Shown here: positions 41,530 through 51,436 of the stretch, in pieces
How the letters are laid out: each line of letters opens with the position of its first letter
Numbering within the stretch: the first letter of the stretch is position 1
NCBI RefSeq assembly: GCF_032842345.1
Contig: NZ_WBKO01000002.1
Span: 82,208-146,207, forward strand
DNA: 64,000 nt
DNA from: Methanoculleus caldifontis
Lineage (GTDB): Archaea > Halobacteriota > Methanomicrobia > Methanomicrobiales > Methanoculleaceae
Reading direction: 5' to 3'
Position numbers and translations under genes: made by a program
The notes under the pieces: model-generated
The model's database searches: none
What the model saw: only the letters and a program-made list of their open reading frames with translations
Told to the model about the DNA's origin: nothing

Positions 41530-43305
41530 ATGGCACCATTGAGCGAAACTGGCCGCGTATTCATCATCGGGCTCCTGCTTGGCGTATCGGTCTTTCTGAC
41601 CTACTACTTCCATGCAGTGCTCTCGATAGGCGCCGTCTTCTCCCATTTCTTCTACATACCCATCATCCTCGCCGCGCTCTGGTGGGGGAGAAAGGGTATC
41701 GGCGTGGCGTTCTTTCTCGGCGGGCTCATCATGGCAAGCCACTTCTTTTTCAGAACCGACGCGGGGACCGTCAACGACTACGGGCGGGTGCTGATGTTCG
41801 TCGTGGTTGCATTCGTCATCGCCTCGCTCTCCGAGCAGTTGAAGAGGCGACAGAAGGACGTCGAGAACGAGCGTGACCGGGCCCAGGGCTATCTGGACGT
41901 GGCCGCCGTCCTCCTCGTCGTCATCAACGCGGACCAGACCGTCGGCCTCATCAACCGCCGCGGATGCGAGTTCCTGGGATACCGGGAGGACGAAGTGGTC
42001 GGGAAGAACTGGTTCGATCTGGCGATCCCGGAACGCAACAGGGAGGAAGCCCGGCGGGCGTTCATCCGCCTGATCTCCGGGAGTCCCACGGCACCCGGGA
42101 CGGACGAGAACCTCGTAGTGACGAGGAACGGCGATGAGCGCACGCTCATCTGGAAAGAGGCCGTCCTGCGCGACGCCGATGGTCGCGCCACCGGGATTCT
42201 CGGGTCGGGGAAGGACATCACCGACCGGATTCGGGCTGAGGAGGCGCTCCGGAGGAGCGAGGCGCAGCTCCGCGCGATCATCGAGAACCTGAACGAGGGA
42301 CTGGTCGTTCTTGACCTCGACGGCAACCCGCTCTACTGGAACCGTGCCGCCCAGGAGCTCTACCGTCTCTCCGATCCTGGAGAGATCCCTGGAAGTGCGA
42401 CTGAGCTCAGCAAGATCTTTGAGTTCACGACAGTAGACGGCGTCCCGTTGCCGGCGAAGGAGCGACCGCTCTCGCGGATCCTGAGCGGAGAGCAGATCCG
42501 GGATATGGAAGTGCGTATCCGGCGCATCGGGGACGAATGGGAACGCATGTTCTGTTTCGGCGGCACGCTCGTCAGCGATGCAGAGGGCACCCCGTTCATG
42601 GCCGTGATCACGTTCACCGATATCACCGAGCGCAAAGAGGCACAAGAAGCCATCCTCTCTGCGAACGAGGAGGCGAACCTCTACCTGGACATCATGGCGC
42701 ACGACATCAACAACGCCAACACCGTGGCGCTTGGATACAGCGAGATCCTCGGCGAAGATCTGGAGGGAAAGAACCGGGAGATCGCGCAGATGGTTCGCTC
42801 GTCGATCCTCCGGAGCATCGGGATCATCCGGAACGTCTCGACGATCCGGCGCCTCCGCTCGCCGAACCCTGTGTTGAAGCCTGTCGATCTCGACGCAGCG
42901 ATCCAGGCCGAAATACGGCAGCACCCCGAGACCGTCATCAGATACAGCGGCCGGCCGATCCGTGTCAGAGCCGACGATCTCCTTCCCACTGTCTTTGCAA
43001 ACCTCATCGGCAACAGCATCAAGTTCGGGGAGCCCGGTGTCGTGGTCACGGTCCGGGTCGAGGAGCAGAACGGCGGGGTGCTGGTCTCTGTCGAGGACAC
43101 CGGCCCCGGCATACCCGATGCCATGAAGCCCGCCCTCTTCTCCCGGTTCCAGAAGGGCACGAGTTCAAGGAGCGGCAAGGGCCTCGGCCTTTATATCGTC
43201 CGGATGCTTATCGAGCGATATGGAGGAAGCATCCGGATGGAGGACCGGGTACCCGGAAGGCCGGAGGAAGGAGCGGCCTTCCGGTTCACGTTGGAGAAGG
43301 CCTGA
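41530..43305 (+). CDS. Membrane PAS sensor histidine kinase
   Basis: The 591-residue protein has three membrane helices (residues about 10-30, 42-66 and 84-104), a coiled connector, PAS domains at about 115-235 and 240-370, and a kinase core. The phosphorylated His is H391 in IMAHDINNANTVALGY, followed by the HATPase with FANLIGNSIKFG (N box), EDTGPGIP (G1) and GKGLGLYIV (G2). It senses a signal with the PAS domains and phosphorylates a response regulator not in direct contact. It is convergent with the permease gene at a 12-bp gap. Confidence 0.92.
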   Translation: MAPLSETGRVFIIGLLLGVSVFLTYYFHAVLSIGAVFSHFFYIPIILAALWWGRKGIGVAFFLGGLIMASHFFFRTDAGTVNDYGRVLMFVVVAFVIASLSEQLKRRQKDVENERDRAQGYLDVAAVLLVVINADQTVGLINRRGCEFLGYREDEVVGKNWFDLAIPERNREEARRAFIRLISGSPTAPGTDENLVVTRNGDERTLIWKEAVLRDADGRATGILGSGKDITDRIRAEEALRRSEAQLRAIIENLNEGLVVLDLDGNPLYWNRAAQELYRLSDPGEIPGSATELSKIFEFTTVDGVPLPAKERPLSRILSGEQIRDMEVRIRRIGDEWERMFCFGGTLVSDAEGTPFMAVITFTDITERKEAQEAILSANEEANLYLDIMAHDINNANTVALGYSEILGEDLEGKNREIAQMVRSSILRSIGIIRNVSTIRRLRSPNPVLKPVDLDAAIQAEIRQHPETVIRYSGRPIRVRADDLLPTVFANLIGNSIKFGEPGVVVTVRVEEQNGGVLVSVEDTGPGIPDAMKPALFSRFQKGTSSRSGKGLGLYIVRMLIERYGGSIRMEDRVPGRPEEGAAFRFTLEKA

Positions 43306-43317
43306 GCCCGGTCGGGC

Positions 43318-45027
43318 TCAGTGCTCGAAGTGCAGCCTGACCCGGCACTCGCCGCCCCGCCCATCCGTGCGCACGCTGTCGGCGTACTGCCGGATCAGGA
43401 GGACGGGGAGGCGGGCAAGGTCCCCCTCATCGTCGGACTGACCGCCGGCAGCAGAGGGGCCGGGCTCGAGGTCGAGCGGTCTTCCCCGATAGCGGGCGTC
43501 GATCGAGAGCGCCTCTTCGGTGAACTTCACGTCCACCTGCACCGGACCGTCCGCGGCATCGACGATGGTGATCAGTTCCATCAGTTCGTTCACGGCGGAC
43601 TCGGCCCGGCGGATCACCTCGGGCCGGGCACCCCAGGCGCCGCCGACCCGCTCGAAGAACGAGAATATGGCGTTGGGGAATCCGGTCCCGGGTTCGAGGA
43701 CCAGCGACTGCCGCTCCGCGATCCCGATCCTGAAGATCAGGTTGACGACGAGTGCCGTCACCGTCGCGACGGAGAGCGAGGAGGCAAAGACGGGCTGGAC
43801 GAGCGGGTGCATCCCTGCGGTGAAATCCGGGATCATCCCCGCCCCGAGGCCGAAGATGAACGAGAGCCCGACGACGAAGGTCCTGCGGGCATCAAGCATC
43901 CTTGAGGTGATGATCCGCAGCCCCGTGACGATGATGAAGGTGACGGCGAAGATGACGACCGACCCCATCACCGGTTGCGGCATGATGACGAACGCCGCGG
44001 CCAGTTTTGGGACGAAGACGAGGACGAGAAGGATCGCCGCAACGACGTAGGCAATCGCCCTGCTCGCCGCTGCCGTCCCGATGGAGAGCCCGACGTTGCT
44101 TGAGGAGGTCGCCTGCCCCATCCCGCCGAGGAGTCCCGCGACCACGGCGGAGAGGCCGTCGGCGAGGATTCCGCCGCTGATGTTCTTCATATCGGGCCGT
44201 TTCCACCCGGTATCGTTGATCTTCTGGCAGGTGGTCAGGTCGCCGATGGTCTTGAAGGTCGAGGAGATGACGACGACGATGAACGGGAGGAGGAGCGCAG
44301 CATCAAACGACCATCCCGGGTGGCGGATCTCGGGGAACGCAAAGAGCGGCGCATCGACGAACCGGGCGATCGCATCGGGACCGAGAACGCCCGTCGCCGC
44401 GGCGGCGACGTATCCCACCACCATCCCGACGAGGACCGAGTAGAGCCGGAGGCTCCCTCTGCCCCAGACGCTCGCAGCGACCATGGTGCCGAGGGTGACA
44501 GCGGCGACGAAGAGCTCGGCCGGCTCCGTGAAGGGATCGCCGGTCCCGGTGCCGAGGAGGTTCTGGACCGCGATGGGTATGACCGCGATCCCGACCATCG
44601 TGACGACCACGCCGGTGACTTCGGTCGGGAAGAGGAACCGGAGGCGGTGAAGGAACCGTGAGAAGAGGGCTTCGGCTGCACCGGCGACGGCCGTCATGCC
44701 GTAGAGCAGGGAGAGCCCGCCGGTCTGCATGGCAAGAAGGGATGCGGAGATGTAGGACGGGCCGCAGACCGCCGGACAGAGGTAGCCCGAACCGATCCCC
44801 TTCCTGTTGATCGTCTGCAGCACCGTTCCGATACTCCCGGCGAGCATCGACATCGTGACGATGAATGCTGCGTCTTCGGCGGTGCCCCCGACCGCCCTGA
44901 TGATGACGACCGGGAAGACGAGCGCGCTCGTAACGAGGAAGATGTGCTGGAGACCGAGGAGGAGGAGGGTTACGGTCGGGGGCGTCTCGTCCACGCCGTA
45001 GATCAGGTCGGGCGGTTTTGTCGGCAT
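43318..45027 (-). CDS. NCS2-family nucleobase permease with C-terminal HATPase-like extension
   Basis: Residues 1-445 are a xanthine/uracil permease with 14 predicted helices; GLQHIFLVTSALVFP, the Gln/Glu region around SSTFKTIGDLTTCQKIND and NVGLSIGTAAASRAIAYV are family motifs. After the last helix the protein continues for about 120 cytoplasmic residues: RRAESAVNELMELITIVDA resembles the N box helix of HATPase domains of the anti-sigma factor type, and further strands follow, although the Gly-rich ATP lid is not clear. Full-length NCS2 proteins are about 430-460 residues, so the tail is an addition. It may regulate transport by ATP or by a partner. Confidence 0.88.
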   Translation of the reverse strand: MPTKPPDLIYGVDETPPTVTLLLLGLQHIFLVTSALVFPVVIIRAVGGTAEDAAFIVTMSMLAGSIGTVLQTINRKGIGSGYLCPAVCGPSYISASLLAMQTGGLSLLYGMTAVAGAAEALFSRFLHRLRFLFPTEVTGVVVTMVGIAVIPIAVQNLLGTGTGDPFTEPAELFVAAVTLGTMVAASVWGRGSLRLYSVLVGMVVGYVAAAATGVLGPDAIARFVDAPLFAFPEIRHPGWSFDAALLLPFIVVVISSTFKTIGDLTTCQKINDTGWKRPDMKNISGGILADGLSAVVAGLLGGMGQATSSSNVGLSIGTAAASRAIAYVVAAILLVLVFVPKLAAAFVIMPQPVMGSVVIFAVTFIIVTGLRIITSRMLDARRTFVVGLSFIFGLGAGMIPDFTAGMHPLVQPVFASSLSVATVTALVVNLIFRIGIAERQSLVLEPGTGFPNAIFSFFERVGGAWGARPEVIRRAESAVNELMELITIVDAADGPVQVDVKFTEEALSIDARYRGRPLDLEPGPSAAGGQSDDEGDLARLPVLLIRQYADSVRTDGRGGECRVRLHFEH

Positions 45028-45272
45028 GGCTGTCCTGTTGTCTCGGCTGAACCGGCGTCTCGTCCCACTCGAATCGATGAAACGCCTGTTTTATCAACAA
45101 TCTCTGTTCCGGGTGGAGAAAAGACTTCTGAATACGATTTTCTCGTCCCGGTGCGCCTCCGGGCCGGAACCGGTGCCGTCCGGAACAGTCCTGACGGTAC
45201 AGGAGCTCAAACGAGAAGCGCAAGCGCTATCCTCCCGGAGAGCGGATTGTCTGCAGACAGGTGTTCACAGCC

Positions 45273-46139
45273 ATGCATTACCGTATCGTCGACGTCTTCG
45301 CAGAGAATAAGTATGCCGGCAACCCGCTCGCCGTGGTGCTGGATGCCGGAGGGCTCTCCGATGCGGCCATGCAGGCGATCGCGCGGGAGATGCACCTTTC
45401 CGAGACCGCATTCGTCAGGTCGGCTGGAGGGGAGGAACACGCCTATGACGTGCGCATCTTCACGCCGGAGCGCGAAGTCCCTTTCGCCGGGCACCCGACG
45501 CTCGGTACGGCCTACGTGATCCGGGAGGAGGTCCTGCAGGAGCCCGTTCCCGAGGTCCGGCTGAACCTCGCGGCAGGAGAGATCCCCGTCTCGTTTACCC
45601 CTGACGGGCTCCTCTGGATGCGGCAGAACCCGCCGGCCTTCATGGGAGAGCTTCCTGCCGATACCCTCGCAGGGGTCCTCTCCCTCCCGGAGGAGGCGAT
45701 CGATCTCCGGTTCCCGGTAGAAGAGGTCTCCACCGGGCTCCCGTTCATCATCGTCCCGGTGAGGAGCCGGGAAGCCGTGCGGCGGGCGAAGATCGACCGC
45801 GATGCCTATGAGGCGCTCATCCGGACGACGGCGGCAAAAGCCGTCTTCGTCTTCTGCCCGGAACCTTACCGGCCGGAGAACACGTTCAACGCACGGATGT
45901 TTGCCGATCACTTCGGCGTCCCGGAGGACCCGGCAACAGGCAGCGCAAACGGGTGTCTCGCCGGATACCTCCTCCGGCATGGGTATTTCCCGGGCGACTC
46001 GCTCAGCATCCGCGTGGAGCAGGGCTGCGAGATAGGCCGCCCGTCCCTGATCTACTGCCGGGCAGAGCGGCGCGAGGAGTCCATCGCGGTGCAGGTCGGC
46101 GGCCGGGTCATTCCGGTTGCCCGCGGAGAACTCCTGTAG
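45273..46139 (+). CDS. PhzF family isomerase, first copy
   Basis: The ATG at 45273 gives MHYRIVDVFAENKYAGNPLA and 288 residues; an in-frame GTG four codons upstream is possible. The PhzF fold is recognised by HLSETAFV with the catalytic Glu, EVPFAGHPTLGTAYV and EDPATGSANGCLAGYLL. It is a two-domain isomerase-like protein whose best-known member acts in phenazine synthesis; most archaeal ones have unknown substrates. It is convergent with, and overlaps by 32 bp, a second PhzF gene. Confidence 0.93.
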   Translation: MHYRIVDVFAENKYAGNPLAVVLDAGGLSDAAMQAIAREMHLSETAFVRSAGGEEHAYDVRIFTPEREVPFAGHPTLGTAYVIREEVLQEPVPEVRLNLAAGEIPVSFTPDGLLWMRQNPPAFMGELPADTLAGVLSLPEEAIDLRFPVEEVSTGLPFIIVPVRSREAVRRAKIDRDAYEALIRTTAAKAVFVFCPEPYRPENTFNARMFADHFGVPEDPATGSANGCLAGYLLRHGYFPGDSLSIRVEQGCEIGRPSLIYCRAERREESIAVQVGGRVIPVARGELL

Positions 46140-47025
46140 AGAGGACGTAACTCCCGTCGATCCGCACCTGCCCCCGCCCGCCGAACATGAGCCCGCCGTC
46201 TTCCGGGCGGAGCAGGCGGACGATGTTCGGATCTTCCCGGTCGGGCCCCTGCTCGATGACGAGCGACCGATCGGTCCATAGGTTCTCCCGGACAAGGAAG
46301 TTCCCGAGGGCGGCGTTCCCCGAGCCGGTCGCCGGGTCTTCCAGGTACCCGAACGTCGGGGCGAAGACCCGGCTGTGCAGGTCGTGCTCCGCATACTCCG
46401 TCTCGTGGGTGTAGATGACGACCACGTCGACGGCGTGGGCGAAGGCGAACGCGCGGAGCGCCGTGTAGTCGGGAGAACACCGGATACAGGCGTCGAGCGA
46501 GACGAGGGGGACGAGAAGCGTATCGAGGCCGGCGTTCACGACACCGATAGGTATACCGGGATCGATCTCCGGGAGCTCGAGGCCGAGAGCGGCGGCGGTC
46601 TCTGCGGCGCCCGGACATGCACTGGAGAACTCCGGCTCGGGAGCCCGGATGTACACCATACCGTCCACGGTTGTCCGGTTCAGGACTTTGACGACGCCTT
46701 TGTTCGTCTGGAGGAGCAGGCTCTCCCGGTTCCGGAACCGGTCGTCGTTTCGCACCAGGTCGTCCATGATGGCTATCGTCGCGTGGCCGCAGAACTCGAC
46801 CTCCCGCTCGCAGGAGAAGTATCGTATCGAGAGATCGCACACGCCCGGCGTGCCGTCGCGAAGAAAACCGACTTCCGAGACGAAACCCTTCAGTTCGCGG
46901 GCAATCTGCTGCATATCCCCATCGGTGATCTCATCGTCCGGAAAGAGAGCGATATACCCTGCAGGGTTCCCGGACGATCGCCCGGATGCAAAAGCATCGA
47001 TCTTCTTGAATCGGTAGCGTTTCAC
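46108..47025 (-). CDS. PhzF family isomerase, second copy
   Basis: The GTG at 47025 has GGAG eight bases before it and gives MKRYRFKKIDAFASGRSSGN and 305 residues. It carries KGFVSEVGFL, EVEFCGHATIAIMD and EDPATGSGNAALGNFLV, the same motifs as the first copy, but the two are only distantly similar. An extra insert with Cys (EPEFSSACPGAAETAA) lies between. The 32-bp 3' overlap of two paralogues means each gene's end is encoded opposite the other. Confidence 0.92.
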   Translation of the reverse strand: MKRYRFKKIDAFASGRSSGNPAGYIALFPDDEITDGDMQQIARELKGFVSEVGFLRDGTPGVCDLSIRYFSCEREVEFCGHATIAIMDDLVRNDDRFRNRESLLLQTNKGVVKVLNRTTVDGMVYIRAPEPEFSSACPGAAETAAALGLELPEIDPGIPIGVVNAGLDTLLVPLVSLDACIRCSPDYTALRAFAFAHAVDVVVIYTHETEYAEHDLHSRVFAPTFGYLEDPATGSGNAALGNFLVRENLWTDRSLVIEQGPDREDPNIVRLLRPEDGGLMFGGRGQVRIDGSYVLSTGVLRGQPE

Positions 47026-47347
47026 GTATTCACTCCTATCGATGACGGCCCTTCCGTCGCCGCGCGAGAACCGTCTTCCCGGGCAGGCTTCGGGCTCTCA
47101 TCCGTTTATATCCGGCGCAGATGCCGGAACCGGCGCTGACCGTCCATCCAGCGTTTATACGGCCGCGGAGGGGAAGAATTTTGCCGTGTAATCCGCCGGC
47201 GTCGCCTGCAGGACGACAGGGGAGAAGGGATCACGTTCGGATCCGAACGTGCCGCCGGAGTCACGCTTCTTTTCTGTCGGATCGTATCTCCCGGTGCCCG
47301 GACGAAAAACGAAATCTTATCTCTGTCCAGAAGAAGTATCCCTATCG
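47026..47347. other. Intergenic region before the dCache kinase
   Basis: The 322-bp divergent gap contains a perfect 20-bp palindrome at 47232-47251 and a likely promoter (AAATCTTATC, 47309 region) for the kinase gene. The rest has no gene that I can support. Confidence 0.45.
47232..47251. promoter_or_regulatory. Perfect 20-bp palindrome
   Basis: CACGTTCGGATCCGAACGTG is fully symmetrical. It is about 95 bp upstream of the dCache kinase start. It is a strong candidate operator; no protein can be named. Confidence 0.5.
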
Positions 47348-49264
47348 ATGAAACTCCGGTCGCGGGTTCTGCTCCTGTACCTGTGCATCGCACTGCTGGT
47401 ACTGGTTCTCATCGGCGGAGTGCTCCCCTCGACCCTGCACGCACAGAACCTCGACACCGTCTCCGGAGATGCCATCGGTCAGCTCCGGCACATCGACTTT
47501 GCCCTCTCCAGCTTCATCAATGAAGCCGGACACGATGTCCTTGAGCTCTCGCTCAACAAGGGAGTGCGCACCCCCGACGCCGCCGATTTTACGAATTTTC
47601 TGAACGCCTCCGAGGAGGACTTCAGGTATTCCGGCAGCGCTCAGGAGCAGGAGATCATCGAGATCCTGAGAGGATACCAGACGTCGCACCCTTACGTCAG
47701 TTCGGTCTACATGGGCCGGGAGAACGGGGCTTTTATCAGGTCGTATCCGCGGGCGCGGCCCACGCCCTACGACCCCCGCGAGAGGCCGTGGTATATCCTC
47801 GCAAAAGATCACCCGGGGCAGGTCTCCGTGACGGACCCCTATCCGGCAGTCACTACGGACGATGTGAATATCGGGATCGTTACCCCGCTTCTGGACGAGA
47901 GCGGAACCATATACGGGGTGGTCGGTGCCGATATCACGCTGGTAGACCTGACCCGCTATATCTCGACGGTCGGCAGCGTGGGTGACGGGGAGATGATACT
48001 CACGGACCAGAGAGGCACGATCCTCGCCACCCGGGATTCTGCCAGGTTGTTTGGCAATATCGGTGAGACCCTCGGAGACCAGACAACAACTTTTCTCACC
48101 GCGGACGAGGGCGTCCTGGTCCTCAACGGCACTTACCTGATGTATTATACCTCTCCGGAACTCGGGTGGAAGATCGGAGTCTTCGTGCCGTTCAGCACCA
48201 TCGAGCAGGAGATCAACGACTCCATCGCACGCATCCTCCTCTTCGTGCTGCTGGCCCTCGTCCTGCTCAGCGCGATCACCACCGTCGTCCTCGACCAGAC
48301 CGTTATCCGGCCGCTCTCCCGCTTAACGGACGTGAGCCGGAAGATTGCCGAGACCGGGGACCTCGACCAGACCCTGGAGACGGGCGGCTCCGGGGAGATC
48401 GGGGTCCTTTCCCGGTCGTTTGAAGCAATGGTCGAGAAGATCCGTGCCGAAGAACAGGCCAAAGAACAGGCGCTTGCCGAGCTCGAAGACCACCGCGACC
48501 ATCTCGAGGAGACCGTCGCCGAGCGCACCCGTGAACTTGCGGAGGCAAAAGAGGCGGCGGAATCCGCCGACCAGCTCAAGTCGGTATTTCTCGCCACCAT
48601 GTCGCACGAGCTGCGGACCCCGCTCAACTCCATCATCGGATTCTCGGGGATCCTCCTCCAGGGTCTGGCAGGCCCGCTGAACGAAGAGCAGAAGAAACAG
48701 CTGGGCATGGTCTCTGAGAGTGCCGGGCACCTGCTCGCCCTGATCAACGATGTCCTCGACCTCTCGAAGATCGAGGCCGGGCAGCTGCAGCTTGCCGATG
48801 AGCCGTTCGACCTTGCAGCGTCGATTGAAATGGCGGTCCGGGCCGTCAGGCCGGCTGCGGAGGAGAAGAACCTCACGCTCCAGGTCGAGGTCGCACCGGA
48901 GGCGGGATGGATGAGAGGCGACTCCCGGCGCATGGAGCAGGTCCTCCTGAACCTGCTCAGCAACGCCGTCAAGTTCACCGAGCAGGGCCGGATCGGGGTC
49001 GTGTGCATGCTGGAGGGAGACCGGATCGTGATCCGGGTCGCCGATACGGGTATCGGGATCCGGCAGGAGGATCAGGAGAAACTCTTCAGGCCGTTCACCC
49101 AGCTTGAGACCGGCCTCGCGCGGCAGTATGAGGGTACTGGACTCGGGCTCTCGATATCAAAGAGACTCGTGGAGATGATGGGGGGGACCGTGGACGTGAA
49201 GAGCGAATACGGCAAAGGCAGCACATTCAGTGTGGCCGTGCCGGTTGGGAGGAAGACTGTATGA
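47348..49264 (+). CDS. dCache-HAMP sensor histidine kinase
   Basis: The start [20 protein letters not shown] is chosen because it begins at a membrane helix. The 638-residue protein has helix 1 (8-28), an extracellular dCache domain (35-290) with [10 protein letters not shown] and VTDPYPA, typical of small-ligand sensing, helix 2 (297-319), HAMP (320-372), a coiled coil, and HisKA with H420 in [14 protein letters not shown]. HATPase shows [22 protein letters not shown] and GTGLGLSIS. It overlaps the response regulator gene by 4 nt (ATGA). Confidence 0.93.
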   Translation: MKLRSRVLLLYLCIALLVLVLIGGVLPSTLHAQNLDTVSGDAIGQLRHIDFALSSFINEAGHDVLELSLNKGVRTPDAADFTNFLNASEEDFRYSGSAQEQEIIEILRGYQTSHPYVSSVYMGRENGAFIRSYPRARPTPYDPRERPWYILAKDHPGQVSVTDPYPAVTTDDVNIGIVTPLLDESGTIYGVVGADITLVDLTRYISTVGSVGDGEMILTDQRGTILATRDSARLFGNIGETLGDQTTTFLTADEGVLVLNGTYLMYYTSPELGWKIGVFVPFSTIEQEINDSIARILLFVLLALVLLSAITTVVLDQTVIRPLSRLTDVSRKIAETGDLDQTLETGGSGEIGVLSRSFEAMVEKIRAEEQAKEQALAELEDHRDHLEETVAERTRELAEAKEAAESADQLKSVFLATMSHELRTPLNSIIGFSGILLQGLAGPLNEEQKKQLGMVSESAGHLLALINDVLDLSKIEAGQLQLADEPFDLAASIEMAVRAVRPAAEEKNLTLQVEVAPEAGWMRGDSRRMEQVLLNLLSNAVKFTEQGRIGVVCMLEGDRIVIRVADTGIGIRQEDQEKLFRPFTQLETGLARQYEGTGLGLSISKRLVEMMGGTVDVKSEYGKGSTFSVAVPVGRKTV

Positions 49265-49647
49265 AAACAATTCTCTACATCGAGGACAATGACCAGAACT
49301 TCTACCTCGTCAGCTTCATTCTGGGCACGAAAGGTCATGAAGTGATCCGGGCGCGGGACGGCAGGGAGGGCATCGATCTGGCCGTCGCGATGAGGCCCGA
49401 TCTCATCCTGCTCGATATCCAGCTGCCGGTAATGGACGGATATGCAACGGCACGCGAGTTAACGAAGTGTCCCGGACCGGCCGGTACGCCCATTGTCGCC
49501 CTGACCTCCTATGCCATGGCCGGCGACCGGGAGAAAGCGCTCGCTGCGGGATGCACCGGGTACATCGAAAAGCCGATAAACCCGAAGACATTCACCGAAC
49601 AGATCGAAGATTACCTGACTGCCGGTACGGCCGGGAGACATGACTGA
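49261..49647 (+). CDS. CheY-like response regulator
   Basis: The 128-residue single receiver domain has the acidic pair E8-D9, the phosphoacceptor Asp52 in [11 protein letters not shown], Thr/Ser in [13 protein letters not shown] and Lys in EKPINP. No output domain is present, so it acts through protein contact. It is coupled to the dCache kinase and touches the next gene (stop and start share one base, TGATGG), forming a three-gene operon. The kinase is the likely donor. Confidence 0.95.
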   Translation: MKTILYIEDNDQNFYLVSFILGTKGHEVIRARDGREGIDLAVAMRPDLILLDIQLPVMDGYATARELTKCPGPAGTPIVALTSYAMAGDREKALAAGCTGYIEKPINPKTFTEQIEDYLTAGTAGRHD

Positions 49648-51200
49648 TGGCAAGAATCCTGATAGCCGACGATCTCCAGCCGAATCGCTACCTGCTGGAG
49701 TCGACCCTGAAGGGGTACGGCTTCGAGGTGACCGTAACGCAGAACGGAGCAGAAGCGCTGGATGCCGCACGCAGCAATCCACCGGATCTCATCATCACCG
49801 ACATCCTGATGCCGGTCATGGATGGTTTCGAGCTCTGTCGCCGGTGGAAGGCCGACGAGCGGCTGAGGTCCGTGCCGTTCATCTTCTATACCGCAACCTA
49901 TACCGACCGGAAGGACGAACTGTTCGCGAGAAGCCTCGGGGCCGAGCGGTTCATCGTCAAACCGCAGAGGCCTGAAGAGTTGGTACAGGCCGTGCGTGAA
50001 GTCCTCGAAGAGAACCGGAAGTCTTTGTCGACCCGGGAGCCTGCCGTCGACGAGACGGAGATCCTCCGGCAGTACAGCGAGGTGCTGTTTCGCAAACTCG
50101 AGAAGAAGGTAGCGCAGCTGGAGGCCGATATCGCCGAGCGCAGAAAGATAGAGGCGGCATTATCGGAGAGCGAGAAGTTCCTCAACGCCATCGTGGAAAA
50201 CCTCCCCGTCATGCTCTCCGTCAGGGATGCGCGGGACCTGCAGCTGGTGAGGCTCAACAGAGCAGGCGAAGACCTGCTTGGGTATGCCCGGGAAGAAGTA
50301 TACGGAAAGACCGATCGCGATCTCTTTCCCAAGATCATGGCGGACCGTTATATCGGGACGGATCGGAACGTCCTGAGAGAGAGACATATCCTTGAGATCC
50401 CGCGGGAGACGATCCGGACGAAGAAGAATGGGGAACGGATTCTTCATACGAGAAAGATCCCGATCTGCGACGAGGAAGGAGAGCCGAAGTACCTGCTTGA
50501 GATATCGGAGGATATCACCGAACAGGTTGCAGTAGAGGAGGCGCTGAACCGTGCTACAAGGAAGCTGAGCCTCCTGAACGGTATCACGTTCGATGAGATC
50601 CAGAGTGCGGTGTTCTCGCTCTCCGGGTATCTCCAGCTGGAGAAGGAGTCGGGAACCGATGCACAGCGGGAGCAGTATCGGGAAAAACAGGCCGCCATCG
50701 TGCAGATACTTCAAAATTCGCTTGATTTCTCCAGGAACTATCAGAATCTCGGACTGAAGCCTCCGGCCTGGCAGAATGTGATGCATGCATTCCTCTACGC
50801 AATATCCCACCTCTGCATGCTCGAGATGTCGCGCGATCTCAGGGTCGAAGGGCTGGAGATCTATGCCGACCCGCTCCTTGAGAAGGTCTTCTTTGCGCTG
50901 GTGGAGAACGTCGTCCGGCATGGGGAGAAGGCAACGCGGATCAGCCTGGAGCACCATGAGACCGATGATGGGCTGATCCTCATCTTTGAGGACGACGGGT
51001 CCGGAATACCGGTGCATATGAAAGAGAAGATATTTGAGAGGAGGTGTAAGGACAAGCCCGGCATGGGTCTCTTCCTTGCCCGCGAGATCCTCTCGATCAC
51101 CGGCATAACAATCCGGGAAACCGGCGAGTCGATGAAAGGAGCACGGTTCGAGATGCTGGTGCCGAGAGGGGCATACCGCTTCGTGGGGAATGCGGAATAA
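49647..51200 (+). CDS. Receiver-PAS-HATPase protein lacking the phospho-accepting histidine
   Basis: The 517-residue protein has a receiver domain with Asp52 in LIITDILMPVMDG, a coiled linker, a PAS domain (175-295) and a kinase-like core. The H-box position reads LLNGITFDEIQSAVFSLSGY (residues 309-328), where the neighbouring paralogue at 51437 has SSITRHDLLNQ; the His is replaced. The HATPase (about 395-510) looks intact: ENVVRHG, FEDDGSGIP and GMGLFLA. It may act as a phosphatase, ATP sensor or a kinase that uses another protein's His. It continues the operon of the dCache kinase and CheY. Confidence 0.88.
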   Translation: MARILIADDLQPNRYLLESTLKGYGFEVTVTQNGAEALDAARSNPPDLIITDILMPVMDGFELCRRWKADERLRSVPFIFYTATYTDRKDELFARSLGAERFIVKPQRPEELVQAVREVLEENRKSLSTREPAVDETEILRQYSEVLFRKLEKKVAQLEADIAERRKIEAALSESEKFLNAIVENLPVMLSVRDARDLQLVRLNRAGEDLLGYAREEVYGKTDRDLFPKIMADRYIGTDRNVLRERHILEIPRETIRTKKNGERILHTRKIPICDEEGEPKYLLEISEDITEQVAVEEALNRATRKLSLLNGITFDEIQSAVFSLSGYLQLEKESGTDAQREQYREKQAAIVQILQNSLDFSRNYQNLGLKPPAWQNVMHAFLYAISHLCMLEMSRDLRVEGLEIYADPLLEKVFFALVENVVRHGEKATRISLEHHETDDGLILIFEDDGSGIPVHMKEKIFERRCKDKPGMGLFLAREILSITGITIRETGESMKGARFEMLVPRGAYRFVGNAE

Positions 51201-51410
51201 CCGCAACCCTGTCTTGATATCGGCCTGCGTCCCGGTGGGCGATCGACTCGTACACGTTGACAGGGCGCCCGGAAAGCCCGTTACCTTGCATGAAGGGTAT
51301 TTATCGCCGGTGTGTTCCCCGGGTACGATGCTCCGGCCCCCGGGCGGGCGGGTGCGCTCTCTCTTTTGCCCGGAACCCGTCAACAACTCGATATGCAAAA
51401 AGATAGATAT

Positions 51411-51418
51411 TTATATAC
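51411..51418 (+). promoter_or_regulatory. TATA box of the 7TM kinase gene
   Basis: TTATATAC is 23 bp before the ATG at 51437. Transcription would start at the ATG or just before it, so the mRNA is probably leaderless. Confidence 0.55.
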
Positions 51419-51436
51419 TCCATATATGAGTAGTCG

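Noticed and set aside
45207-46394. 395-codon minus-strand frame across both PhzF genes
   Set aside because: Antisense to the first PhzF and out of frame with the second; no domain recognised.
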